Origin: Helochares maculicollis
Taxonomy: Eukaryota > Arthropoda > Insecta > Coleoptera > Hydrophilidae
Length of the DNA stretch: 64,000 nt
Assembly: GCA_033557835.1 (NCBI GenBank)
Contig: JAWQRO010000017.1
Span: 17,601-81,600, forward strand
Direction of reading: 5' to 3'
In this document: positions 1 through 11,260 of the stretch, piece by piece
How the letters are laid out: the number at the start of each line of letters is the position of its first letter
How positions within the stretch are numbered: position 1 is the stretch's first letter
Program-made: the position numbers and the translations under genes
The notes under the pieces: generated by a model
What the model was told of the DNA's origin: nothing
Databases searched by the model: none
What the model saw: the letters and a program-made list of their open reading frames with translations, nothing else

Positions 1-1
1 T

Positions 2-232
2 AGTTGGCATTACCATTGTCAAAACATTAGTGAGGAATACAAATCTAAAGTAAATGTTGCTGTAGCCTTATCCTGGTATATAATGTTCTTCCAAATTCGA
101 TTCTATCCAACGTTAGGCTCGTCTATAATTAACGGACTTGAGAAAATGATGCTAGCCTATTGCACCCAAATTGATTGTTATGGTATGTATGAACCACTAG
201 CCATAGATTTGATAACTACAAATATCTTATGA
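2..232 (+). other. Open frame at window edge, unassigned
   Basis: An uninterrupted frame of 76 codons runs from the first bases of the window to a TGA at 230-232. It is somewhat richer in G+C than the DNA after it. The translation has a hydrophobic stretch (VAVALSWYIMFF) followed by a segment ending in CYGMYEPLAIDL. There is a possible donor (ATG then gtatgt) at about 181. It could be the end of a coding exon, a fragment of a mobile element, or chance. I recognise no family. Because the SRRM1-like gene begins left of the window, this stretch should lie inside one of its introns, which argues against a host exon. Confidence 0.2.
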
Positions 233-1339
233 TAAACAAAAATGCACTATTTTATGTACTACATAAACTGCTCATATTAATACTGAAATATTTACCGTAG
301 AAAACATATTTTTAAACACATTTGATTCATTTAAGTCATGTCTAATTATATAAATTAGGCAGATATGGAATGATTAAAAACTGTAGCCATAAATTTTACA
401 ATAACTAAATTGCTATTTTGTGCAAAATTCTTATTGTTAATTACATCAACTCAATTGTTGTTTTCCCTCATGAAGTGTTAAAGCCCTGCAGTGTTCTCCC
501 TACACAGTATTTTTATCGAGATGGATTGTTAAATTATTGAACTGGTTGTAATAGGTGAGTATGTTGCACTTCAGCTCATTTCAACTTCACCACCTAGGCA
601 ACACCAAAAACTAGTAGGACTTTTATGGTGATTAACTGACTTAAAACACTATTCATTTATTATATTAAATTTGTTTCTTTGAATTAATTTTTTGTGTAAA
701 TTTGCAAAAGCAATATTTAAACAAGTCAAAATTGTTTTTATTTAATATAGTTTCCTATCAGCAGCGCTTTGTTATTATTGTGTTTCACTCGATGAAAATT
801 AATTTCAAAAACAACGTAAAAATCATGCAACAATGATAATCGCATCATATTGCTAATGGATTAATTAATGTAGAAATATTTCATTACTCACCAGTGTAAT
901 TAAATAATAGTAATAATAGACATAAGTGTATTATTACCATTATCGCTGCTGATTTATTTGTTTTCATCAATCAAAAACATTGTCTGTGTATTTAAAATTT
1001 GAGAAATGCTACCATAGGCCAACTAATGTAATATCTTGCTTCAAAAGTTCATTATTTACTCAAATGGAAGTAATGCCAGTATTTATTCTACGACTATTTA
1101 TTAAATAAATCCTATTTTCTACTATTTGAGTTTATGAAGTAACTACTATTAATTGATTGACATTTATGAAAAACCCAACTTCGGTAACTGGCATCACCAA
1201 TGCGCAAAAAAATCTTTCATGCTCTTTCGTTTTTATAAAATGATCTCATCACTTATATGCAAACATATGATATGTAGATTTGTAATTGTATGTTTGAATG
1301 TGACGTAAAAAATCTATATGATTTCTAAAGGTTATTGGT
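233..1339. other. Non-coding, presumed intron of SRRM1-like gene
   Basis: AT-rich sequence with no frame of interest. The 5' exons expected for an SRRM1 gene (N-terminus and first half of PWI) were looked for here and not seen, so they should lie left of the window. Confidence 0.5.
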
Positions 1340-2350
1340 CTATTATTAAAATGTGTGCAACCATGTTATTCCTGTCATGGACCTCTCTGCCTTGGTGGAA
1401 GGAAGCTTTCCTCTTTTTGGCAGCCAACTTCTATCCAGCCGAGGTCTTCTCCAGGACAGGATGGGCCCCTTCTGGCCAAGATTCGTTTCTTCTGCAGTCG
1501 ATTCAAGTTTCTTCCAGGCAGGAACCCATCACCAAAGCAAATTACTTTGCTTTGCAAGATAGGAGGAACAACATGCTGAAGAGGACAAGACATGCTCAAG
1601 AAGTGGAGGAAGCAGGCCAAGGAAATAACGACATCTTGAGTGGACAAGACACCTCCAGAAGTGGACAAGGTATCTGATGCAATGGGCGTGGCCTCTCAAT
1701 CAGCAGGCACAGACGCGAGGAGCAGACATACCGTCTGACGCAGGAAGAACAACATCTTTGGAAGTGGATGTGGCTCTTCTAGCAGAGGGCAATTCTTCTA
1801 GAGAAGTGGACTGCATCATCTCTTCAAGTGGAAAAGGCACTTCCAGTGCTGTCAGGCTGGGCAGCCTCTCGACCAAACAACTTAGGCTCAGCTCCAAGCA
1901 AGAGGACCTGGCATAGGCGTCCTGTGGTGAAGAATTCCGACAATCGAAATGAAAACCAGAAAGGCTGGGTGCGGTCCGAAGAATCAAGATTCGCCCCAGA
2001 AGTAGAGGACACAATCCTAAGACACAAGATACATCTGAAAATAACGAGTAGCCACCACAAGCTTAGATGTGGCATCGAGGCCGGCAGTCGAAAAGAAAAC
2101 GCAGATCTAGTGGTTTTATCATCTACCAGACCACATTAAGGTGGGAAACTCGGTTATAGTACCTCTAATGTCTTGAGGTGCCACGGCTTGAGAGGAGAGA
2201 TTTTCTTTCATCTCAGACTATGTCTTATTTTTATTTTTGAAATAAAAATTGACTTATTTTTATATTTAATCTTTACAGGGCTGCCAATCACCTCACCAAA
2301 TTTGATTCTCCACTCCTTTGTTGGTGATGCCAGGGTTTCCTATCGTGCTG
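1340..2350. repeat. GC-rich degenerate repeat island, possible retroelement remnant
   Basis: The composition changes abruptly from about 30% G+C to near 50%. A motif close to AGAAGTGGACAAGG recurs in degenerate form at about 1600, 1637, 1656, 1760, 1804 and 1826, at irregular spacing of roughly 20-27 nt or more. An imperfect palindrome (CAAAGCAAA ... TTTGCTTTG) lies near 1533-1554. Frames are open for 60-120 codons on both strands but none looks conserved. It may be a decayed LTR-type element or a degenerate minisatellite inside the SRRM1-like intron. No terminal repeats were identified. Confidence 0.4.
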
Positions 2351-2738
2351 CTGGGCTCTAATTTATAAGGTTTTTCTAAATATTACCTTTATTCACTGTT
2401 TTCTACTTATATTTATGTGTTATAAGTTTTTTCAAATTACTAAAGCCTTAACACACTCAAATCAAATGGCTGATATAAGTAGAAAAAATATAGTTCTAAT
2501 GGTTCAGTCATACTTTGGTTGCCATTTTAGTCCTCATCACAAAAAACCAAAAACAATTTTACATGTAATTGGCAGTCAAAGTTTTAAAGCGAAACTTATT
2601 GTATTTTAGTTTTTAATATGTTCTTTTTCGATCAAAATAGTCCCACAGCGCAGTGAGTACCTATTTCGTATTTAAAACCTTCTATATTTTACATAAAAGG
2701 AATATGAATTCTCACAATTTTACTTTCATGTGTTACAG

Positions 2739-2909
2739 TATCCTGACCCAAAGAAAATTCAAATAAATTTAACAGGATTTTTGCATGGCAAAAATGCTCG
2801 AGAATTTATGGCGGAACTGTGGGCTCTCCTCATATCAGCACAGGAGAACCCCACTGGTATTCCAGATAGTTTATTAGAAATGCGAAAAGAAGAGATTGCT
2901 AAAAAACGG
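2739..2909 (+). CDS. SRRM1: SRRM1-like exon: C-terminal half of PWI domain
   Basis: Acceptor tgttacag before 2739 and donor CGG|gtaaga after 2909. 57 codons from YPDPKK to EEIAKKR, leaving in phase 0. It carries the core PWI helices (TGFLHGKNAREFMAELW) and the SAQENPTGIP segment shared by SRRM1 proteins. The preceding exon is not in the window. Confidence 0.9.
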
Positions 2910-5900
2910 GTAAGATTTTGTTTTTGTGCTGCAAGTGTTACTTTAATTCATTTTTAAAATAAGTTTGAATAAATTGATTTGTATATTGGTTTTATTTTAT
3001 CGCACCTGCTTTTTTTTAGGATAAAGAAGAAAAGGATCGTGAAAGGGATAAAGAGCGTGAGAAATCTGAGAAAGATAAAAAGTACAGGGATCGTGATAGG
3101 TCTAGATCTCGCCGATCACGTTCGAGATCAAGGCAAAGACGTAGATCTCGAGACCGTTCTCGTGAAGACCGATCTAAGGATAAAATCAAAGATCGACATT
3201 CCCACAGCCGGTCCAGGTCTAAAGAAACACGAAAATTGGAATCTGAAGGGATCACCAAGGATAACGGCACTGCTAGCCCTACAGACAGAAGAGATAAAAA
3301 TGGAGATGATCGACAAGAAGAGCCTGTTGTAGATAGCCCTAAACACGAAAGTGGTTCAAATAACTCTAAACACATGTAAGTAGAAGACATTTTTAAACCC
3401 TGCAGATGATTTATGAGTGTTTATTTCACAGGGAACCCCAACATCAGGTATCTAAACTACAGGCAAAACTTATGAGTATGGCTAGTAATGACGCTAGAAA
3501 GACAAGGAGTAGATCTCAGTCTCGTTCTCGCTCAAGAAGCAAATCAAACTCCAGGTCCAAATCTAGAAGCAAGTCGAGATCAAGATCTCGTTCTTCTAGT
3601 GGTTCCAGAAAATCCATCCCTAAAGGTCGCAAATCCAGATCTCGCTCTAAGGACAACAAAGAAAAACGAAACTCAAGATCCAGCTCAGGCTCAAAGAACA
3701 ATTTTGAAATTAGAAAGAAAGAAGACAGTGTACAGAAGAAGAGACATTATCGATCAAACAAGGATAGTTCTGATAGTGAGGCTGATAATGACAAAGGAAA
3801 GCGTAAGAAATCCCCTTCAAAATCACCAAAAAGAGACAGGAAGAAGAGTAGGGAACGCAGCATAAGGAGGAAGAGAAGTGTTTCCAGAAGGAGCACCTCG
3901 AGACGTAGAAGCGCTAGTAGAAAAAGGAGTCCTTCCAGACGGTAAGTTCTTTTAATTAATGTCTTCACAATGATGACACTTTATAAAGAAGCTCAACATA
4001 ACAAAATATGGAACATTCTAATAATGGTTAGAACATTAGCAGTTTAACCAGTTAAAGATTAAAGTTTTATATATTTGATTTTAAAATTACTAACGGTTAT
4101 CAATTGCTCTGTATATAGTGCATAAGTAGTTACTTTACCTGCGTGTTCGGTAAAACTACTGAAACACAGTAGACATATTCTCAATATATTGAGCCTATCA
4201 TCGAAACTTGACTACTTCATTCTACTTGGACATTTGATCATTTTTCTTGTAGGAATTTTCATTCCTTCACACAAATTTTAATTTTTCATTTACAGAAGGA
4301 GCCTTTCAAGAAATAAAAACAGTCCCATTCGTAGGAGAAGAAGCCCTTCACGATCAAAACGTAGTGTAAGCAAGAGACGTAGCATCTCTCGCCGACGCAG
4401 TCCTAGTCGAAGAAGAAGAAGTTTTAGTAGGAGACGTAGTTTAAGTCGCCGCAGAAATCGTAGAAGTAGAAGTAGACTTTCTCCTAACAGGCGAAGAAGG
4501 AGCATCAGTCGAAGAAGAAGTAGCCGTGATAGAAGAATGAATAGAAGAAGCAGAAGTCGTGAGAATAGGAACTTTAGAAGGGGTGCTTCTAGAGAGAGAA
4601 GACGATCTAGATCTAGAGATCGTAGATCAAGATCTAGGAGGAGAGTTTCATCACGTGAAAGAGGCAGTGTAAGACGTCGTTCTCCTATTCGCGCTAGATC
4701 CCGAGAAAGACCTCGTAAACCTAGTCCCAGTCCAATTAAACGTCCAGATAGGCGAGATAATAGAGATAGTTCTAGGGATGAACGTGAGCGTTTACCGCCT
4801 AAGAAAATTGAAGAGAAACGTGAGGAACCTCCTAGCAGGAAAATTGAAGAAATTAGAAAAATTGAAGAGGTCTCTTATAAGTCTGAGAGACGCCCAGAAA
4901 GAAATGAAGATAAACGAAAGATTAGTACTTCAGAGCCAACTGTGGTCGTTGAAACTAAAATATCTAAGGAACGAAAAAAATCTAAAACACGTAGTGTTAG
5001 TCCTATGCCGAGATTAATACCACCCCATGGCCCCCCTAGATATTCCAGAAGTCTATCTAGAACTCCATCGCCTTTCATAAAGGCTAATGAATTCCCTCCT
5101 AAACCAGCTAAGATTAAGGAAGACAAGAAAAAGATTGCTGTTAAAGAAGTAAAGGAAAATAAAAAGAAGGCTGCTAAGCGAGCTAAAAGCGAATCGGAAT
5201 CGAATTCGAGCAGCTCCGAAAGTGAGGTTGAAAGAGAAAAAGAAACTAGAAAGAAAATAAAAACCAAAAAGAAGGTGAAGAAGCGAGAGTCAAGCTCTAG
5301 TGATAGTGATGCAGAGTATACAAAATCTAAGAAGGAAGTGAAAGATTCTAGTGATGAAGGCGATAAGAAGAAAAAGGAGGGCAAAAAGAGTAAACGGGAT
5401 AGCAGCGAGGAAAGGGTCACTAAAAAGAGGCATAGCACAGATTCTGCAGATGAAAAAGAGAAGAAATATAAAAAGAAAAGAGCTGCTAGTACTGATGATG
5501 AAAAAACCAAGAAGTTTAAAAAAGACGAATCTAGTGGCAGTGAATCCGACGCTAAATCGAAGCGTAAGAGAAAAGACAGCTCAGGTGATTCTGATCATGA
5601 GAAAGTTGAAAAATCAGACAAGAGAAAGCATAAACGTGAAAGCTCTTCTGATAGCGAAGAAGAAAGTATTAAGAAAAAGAAACATAAAAAGTCAAAGCCT
5701 AAATCAGGAAGTGACAGTGATGAAGAAGTAGAGACCAAGAAACGCAAGAAGGACAAAAAACATAAAAAGAAGAAGAAGCATTCGAAAAAGCATAAGAAAC
5801 ATAAGAAGAAGAAGGTTGAAAGTGATGACTCCGATAATAGTGATGTTGAAGTATTGAACGAAGACGAGAAGAAATTGCGAGAGAAGGCATTGAAGTCGAT

Positions 5901-5934
5901 GAAGCGGCAGAATTCCAGTGAAAAGTCGGAATGA
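2739..5934 (+). CDS. SRRM1: SRm160/SRRM1-like splicing coactivator (5' partial, five exons)
   Basis: Serine/arginine repetitive matrix protein 1, a nuclear splicing coactivator that links SR proteins, snRNPs and mRNA 3'-end processing. Exons 2739-2909, 3020-3375, 3432-3941 and 4296-5934 have consensus GT-AG borders and compatible phases (0, 2, 2). The first exon encodes the second half of the PWI domain (INLTGFLHGKNAREFMAELW), which matches the SRRM1 family closely. Then come charged RD/RE repeats, a long RS domain, and a C-terminal region alternating Lys tracts (KKHKKKKKHSKKHKKHKKKK) with Ser-Asp/Glu clusters typical of CK2 sites. The stop is at 5932. The first exons, including the N-terminus and the Pro-Trp-Ile motif, lie outside the window. 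Antisense frames over the RS domain are compositional shadows. Confidence 0.92.
3020..3375 (+). CDS. SRRM1: SRRM1-like exon: charged RD/RE and first RS repeats
   Basis: Acceptor after a T-run (ttttttttag) and donor CACAT|gtaagt; it leaves in phase 2. The frame that continues from the PWI exon reads DKEEKDRERDKEREK, then RS dipeptides, then an acidic hydrophilic linker. A longer open frame in another phase over the same bases is a shadow. Confidence 0.88.
3432..3941 (+). CDS. SRRM1: SRRM1-like exon: RS domain part 1
   Basis: Acceptor tttcacag; the entering G completes the split ATG codon left by the previous exon. Begins MEPQHQVSKLQAKLMSMAS, a short helical segment, then SRSRSRSKSNSRSKSRSKSR-type repeats. 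Donor CG|gtaagt, phase 2. Confidence 0.88.
4296..5934 (+). CDS. SRRM1: SRRM1-like last coding exon: RS domain part 2 and Lys/acidic tail
   Basis: Acceptor tttacag at 4295; the first A completes an Arg codon. The frame is open to TGA at 5932-5934. The order is RRRSxSRR repeats, a Pro/Glu linker, then Lys-rich blocks alternating with SSSDSD clusters, ending DEKKLREKALKSMKRQN. The exon has no internal ATG requirement; the start lies in a distant upstream exon. Confidence 0.9.
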
Positions 5935-6175
5935 GGCGACCAGTATGAACTTGACTTTAGATTTAACTATTTTAGAAGGTAAAAGAGTGAATCTGTGTAC
6001 ATTTCTTGTTTTCTTCGTTTTATTTCATTCCGTGCATTGGTGTTCATTAACGACATTTCGACTTTTATTGATTGGTAAAACTTAATGGAATTCTACTTCC
6101 TGGATATATTGTATTTAAAAAATATTGAAAAACAAGTGTAATGATATATAAATAAAGATTGGAATAGCTTCAATG
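5935..6175 (+). terminator. SRRM1: SRRM1-like 3' UTR and poly(A) signal
   Basis: The stretch after the stop carries a canonical AATAAA at 6151-6156. Cleavage is expected 10-30 nt later, near 6165-6185. Confidence 0.7.
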
Positions 6176-6980
6176 TTTTATTTGGCTTTACTTTATAATT
6201 TTGTATGATTACCAAAGGTTTGAGGTTGAGTGAAATTGTCAGTCAGTATTTTCCTTATATTACGGTAATTTACTCACATTTTGGGGGATATTAAATTGAT
6301 TTAATATAATATATAATATAATTTAATTTGACATAGTTGATTGATAATGCATTTATAAGGGTGAAATTCATTTTAGATTTTTGGTTCAAACCTGATATTT
6401 AGACTCGGTAGTCAGCCTGCCCAATCCTAATGTTACCATAATTATGAACAAGTTAAAGTAATGATTATAACGCATCACCTTTATTCCTTAAATAGAAGAA
6501 TGATCTCTTAACTGAATTGTAATAAGTAAGCTTTATCCTTAGTAAATTGCATTTTGAAAATAAATTGATGGGAGTATATTAGAAGTCTTAAAAAGCTATC
6601 CCTTAGTGAGATGTTGTGCTTTAGTTTGTAGTTAAGTTTGGATATTCAAATCGAAGTCGGTTTCTCCATCTTAGTTCTATAGAGTGTTTTACAGTTGGTG
6701 TTCGGTATTCCCCTTCCGCTAGCTGGAGCGGCTGTCTTGCAGGTGCCGGTGATAATAAGAAGAGATAATCAATTAAATTCAGTTGCGGACGTGAGCGAAT
6801 GTGGTGTGGTAGGTTGATTTTTAGTTTGTCCTAACCTAAAAAAATCGCTTTTATTTTGTTTTCGTGACTAACAATCGTCTTGTTCAGCTTTCGGCATTTA
6901 TTTTTTAGTTGACCAAGCTTTAAGTGTTGTTGCTCTAATGTGAAACGTGCTTAAAATTGTCGACTTTTCCCTATAAATAA

Positions 6981-7025
6981 ATGGAAAACACCATCAGGAC
7001 TCCGCTGGAACATTTTTCTGAAGAT
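6981..7025 (+). CDS. Candidate first coding exon (MENTIRTPLEHFSED)
   Basis: After a GC-richer stretch (about 6690-6960) that could be a promoter and 5' UTR, an ATG opens 15 codons. They end exactly at a strong donor (GAAGAT|gtaagt) in phase 0. The limpet exon at 21483 enters in phase 0, as would a possible acceptor (tttag) before 20618. This could therefore be the first exon of a long limpet isoform. It could also belong to another gene, or be non-coding. The Kozak context is mediocre (T at -3). Confidence 0.35.
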
Positions 7026-8708
7026 GTAAGTTGAATTTTTCCTAGTTTTTTGAATTAACTTGGGTCACTTTCATCGATCAGGTCGCGGAAACGGAGGTCA
7101 GGAAATATTTTATAGCCACTTTGACATCTAGTTTGCCTTGCTTTCTAAAGTTTAAAAGTTTTTTTGACAAGTAAGAAAGTTTGTTGACATTATGTATTGT
7201 ATGAATTTTATACACAATCGCAAGCGAATTGTTCGCAGAGTAACTAAATGCGAAGTTCAATTTTATTTATCAATAATTTAGAAAGGATTGCATGCACTTT
7301 TTTTCGCCTTTGTTGAGTAAATCATGTTGCGAAGTCAGATAAATGCTTATTTTTTAACGATCCATTATTAGTAAGAGATTATATTTAGAACAAACTGTAA
7401 ACAGCTTTAATGCATAATTAGTTTAATAAATTGCTTAAAGTTATTGGGTTTCATTAATTAATGCCTCCTTAGTTTTAGATAATTATCATAGAAGCGTTTT
7501 GATTAATTATTGCTTGCATTTTCATCTTAAATGGAACGAAAATGTTTTTCAAAATCAAATCGTCTGATACGCACTTTTCGTTTGCGAACAGTTACTATAT
7601 AGCTTTGAAAATGGTTTGATAAAATAATTAGTTGTGATTAAAATATCAATAGTTATATAATTGATGGTAGTGGGTTAGTTTTGTCATTACTTTTTTAAAT
7701 AGATTTTTCTAATATTGCTATCCAATTTCTGTTCTACAATGGCAAGACAACTGAAGAAGAGTAGGGTATCGATTTTTTTTGTAATGAGTGTAAGAGCTTA
7801 CAACATTAACAAAGATGTACACCTATTTAATACTTTCAAGTGGTCTGTATTTGTGTGTGAAATTACTTTAAATACATGTTAATTTTTGAGTGCCTTAAAA
7901 GCTATACATAATACTTGAACAACTTTAACTTAAATCAGTGATATTTGTAAAAAATTGCATTTATTGAGGCAAGCGCCTCTCACCATTTAAATACAATGTC
8001 TCTCGTACTATGCGCTATTTAGGTTCTTAGAATATAACAAAACTGTTTTAATATCTAAAAATTTAATGTATAAAATTGGATATTCTATTATTGAATGAGA
8101 TATTTCCTCAGGCTTGGAGCATTTGGAATAATGTGGTTTGTTAGGCTGCTCAGCAGTTCGCTGAAGGCTGCCTTCCTCATATTTACTCCTTATTAGGCAT
8201 TCAAATACTTTTGGAAGGCTTCATTAAATTGACTGTGTGCAACATTTCAAATAACGTAATTGACACCGTAATAATTGCTTAGGTCATATCCCATTATTTA
8301 GGTTTCGATTTATTATTATATGGTTAGTCTGTTGAAAGATAATTAAAGTTAAGTAACATTTCAGTGTGTAATCAAAATATCAAATACTGTCTTATTTCAG
8401 TATTTTGTGATGATTCTCTTGCATGATGCCAAAAATCATGAAATTCGGCAGTTGTGTTGTGCTGTGCATATAAAATTCGTTGTGATAATGTATTTATCCT
8501 AAAGAAACCAGAAACATACGCGGAACATAATAGGTGGATATAAAATCGGTTTCAGGATTATACGTTGTAGCAATTGTAGGGGCCGAAATTCCTCAAATTC
8601 TCACAAAAAAAAGCATGTTAATTTTTTTCTATCTTGCATAGACTTAGCATTGATGCTAGAAACTCTTTTCCCTTCAATAGCTTCATTTTTTAGTACTAAA
8701 TGCTTTTT
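7026..8708. other. Non-coding AT-rich stretch
   Basis: No open frame or repeat of note. It would be intron if the 6981 exon belongs to limpet. Confidence 0.4.
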
Positions 8709-10299
8709 TATACAAGGTGTTGCAGAAATAATTTTCCATACTTAACCCACATGATAAGAACGCCAATGTGACCACGACCTGGTATTTTTTAAATACAAAT
8801 AAAAATGTTAAAAATTTGGCTAATTTGGGACTCCTGGCATAATTGAAATGATGCCGATAAACCATGCTGAATTAAAGAATATTATGCAGACACAACGGCA
8901 CTGTTATTGCTATAAAAATACTGGCATCACAATCAAACACGTCGTTAGATCTTTCAAAACCTCCAGATTAATTTTTCTCATGAACGCAAAACCGTCCTTA
9001 TCAAAGAGAAACGGAAAAAGAACAAAACCAACAATTAAAGTCAAATTTTATAGCTCCGCGTTTTTCGAATCATTTAAAACAGAACGTGACCTCGAAAAAG
9101 ATCGCTTTGTATTATTATCTTCCGCCGCAAGAAAGACGATTACCTCATACATCGCAAACTAACGTCACCTTTATCTCTAAAAATACCGGGACCACAATTA
9201 AACCAAGTCGTTGGATCCGTCAAAATCACGTAATTAAATTTTTGCATGAACGCAAAACCTTTCTTATGAAATAGAAACAGAGAAAAACACATAAACAATC
9301 ATAAAAGGCATATTTTATTGAGGCGCGTTGCAGAAAACAACGCGTGACCTTGCGAAAATTTCAGTTTGTGTTGCCATCTTTTGCCGCAAGAAAGGTGATT
9401 ATACCGGGTATCGCAAACAAATTCATATTTGTAAAGTGATAATTAGTCAAAACTAAATTACAACAATACGTTTTTGTCAATAACAAATTGCATTTATTTT
9501 ACCTTTTTAGTTTTAAATATAAAACGATTTAAATTCAACGCGCAAGAATAAATTTGTGACCCGGCTTAACAGATATCGACAGAAGCCGAGGAGCCGAGAA
9601 CGTAAATAACTTCAAATAAACTATAATAATTATACGAAGACTGTTAAATATCAAATTAAGTAAATTGTAAAATTATAAATTGAATATCTTATTAGCTGGC
9701 GTTGAATTTAACATATCGAATCAAATAAAAACGCTAGTAAACAAGTGGAGCTTCTCTTGCCTCTGTGGTTGTAAATTAATTCCGCTGTTTTTTGTTATGT
9801 TTTAGAGTAGCCTAGTATGAGCTTTCAGTTATATGATTTTAGCCACTATAAAAAGAACGTTTCTTTCTTATTTCATATTTAATAGATTCGGGTGATTTAC
9901 ATGTTAACAAAAACTTCATTCTTTGAATAAAGCTTATATCTTTCTAGTTTAGCGAACTTGCATAATCGTAAATAATGAATAAAATACATCGAAATGAAAC
10001 TATTAGTAAAACATTGACCACACATGTGCTCTTTGTCTTTCCTCTTCGGTTGAAATGTAATAGACTATTAACTTTTTTCTCTTGTGTATATTCCTTTTCA
10101 ATAAGGTTTTTTTATTATTATTCCGTCTCTTCGAGTCCACCTGGATTAAGCTTAGATAAGAAGGGAATTCTTTGAAATAATGGCTCTTAACATGTTCATG
10201 TAATTAATATCTTGGTTACTAATTATGCCCCAAAATGCAAGCAAAAACCTATCGCATATTATTTCTTATATCTACCACCCTTTTAAGTTTAGTAACTTA
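8709..10299 (+). repeat. 1.6-kb dispersed repeat, copy A
   Basis: Collinear with 45695-47323 over its whole length. Both copies begin TATACA(A/G)G(G/A)TGTTGCAGAA, similar to the TATACAGGGTG ends of some mariner-like elements. Both end after a shared stretch containing TAATTATGCCCCAAA. Inside, a module of about 265 bp occurs twice in tandem (about 8895-9163 and 9164-9425), each with CATGAACGCAAAACC, a CCGCAAGAAAG block and CATCGCAAAC-like text. There is no long coding frame and no clear terminal inverted repeat at the right end. Probably a non-autonomous element of unassigned class. Confidence 0.7.
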
Positions 10300-10704
10300 A
10301 ATTTTGAAACTGGCTGTATCTATGGACATTCCTGCTGATGGGTTGGCGTTTTTTTTGCGATTGTAATGGTCCTGATTCTTTGCATTTTGGCGCAATATTT
10401 GAAATAAATTATCTCAATTAAACAATGTTACATTCAGTTTTTGGATTGTTTGGGAAAATATTTACGCTGGCAATTCCAAAAAATTCCTCAATTTCAAGGA
10501 GGCTGTCTGTTGCTGACCATTCTTTATCATCAGCTTCATTCACCTTAATTTTCTGTGGAAGTGTAAATAACCCAACATACAAAAGAAATATTTGTGCATC
10601 GATGCACAAAATAAAACAAGACAAATGAAACTTTAAGAAGTTATATCCTGCAATAGGAGTCGAAAATGGTTGAATATGATGTTATTGATGATGGTGGTAG
10701 TATT

Positions 10705-11260
10705 ATGAGAACGATAATTTGAACATGACCTATTTTACAGATGTAAATAATAATATTGAAAATTTGGCTAATTTGGGAAACATTCGAAATGACACTGATA
10801 GACCATGCTGTGTTAAGGAACATTTTGAAGATTTAAGGGCACTTTTATCTCTATTAAATAAGTTGTTAGATTCGTCAAAATCTCGAGATTGAATTTTTTC
10901 ATGAACTTTTTAATCTTTTTTGTGAAATAGAAGCAAAGAAATGGGCGATTGTTTGTCAATTTTTATTACAGCACATTAATTTTTTGTGAACGGTTATGGA
11001 AACAAAACTTGACCATAAAAGATCATTGCTTCCGCCGCAAAACAGGTAATTACATGATACACCATAAATCAATCCATATTTGTTCTGTGAAAATTCGTGT
11101 TTTAAAAATTGCAAAAATACGTCTTTGTAATGTAATTTATTTTTGCATACTATATTAATTACTAAATAACAACATCACAAGAAAATGTCTCTAAATCGTT
11201 CTAACAAATATCGACGGAATGGGCAAGTAGTCTTCGACGTAATGGTCAAATTGTGATTTA
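10705..11260 (+). repeat. Same repeat family, copy C (partial, diverged)
   Basis: Shares in order ATTGAAAATTTGGCTAATTTGGGA, TAGACCATGCTG, CATGAAC, CCGCCGCAAAACAGG, TTTGTTCTGTGAAAATT-like and AATATCGACGGAATGGGCAA blocks with copies A and B. It is more diverged and carries only one module. It lies about 400 bp after copy A. Confidence 0.55.

Noticed and set aside
3016..5510. Antisense and off-frame ORFs over the RS domain, some over 120-200 codons
   Set aside because: Leu/Ser/Phe-rich low-complexity shadows of purine-rich RS codons; no start or splice context.
8848..9274. Open frames of 62-104 codons in repeat copy A
   Set aside because: Not preserved in copy B, which has frame breaks; part of the repeat.
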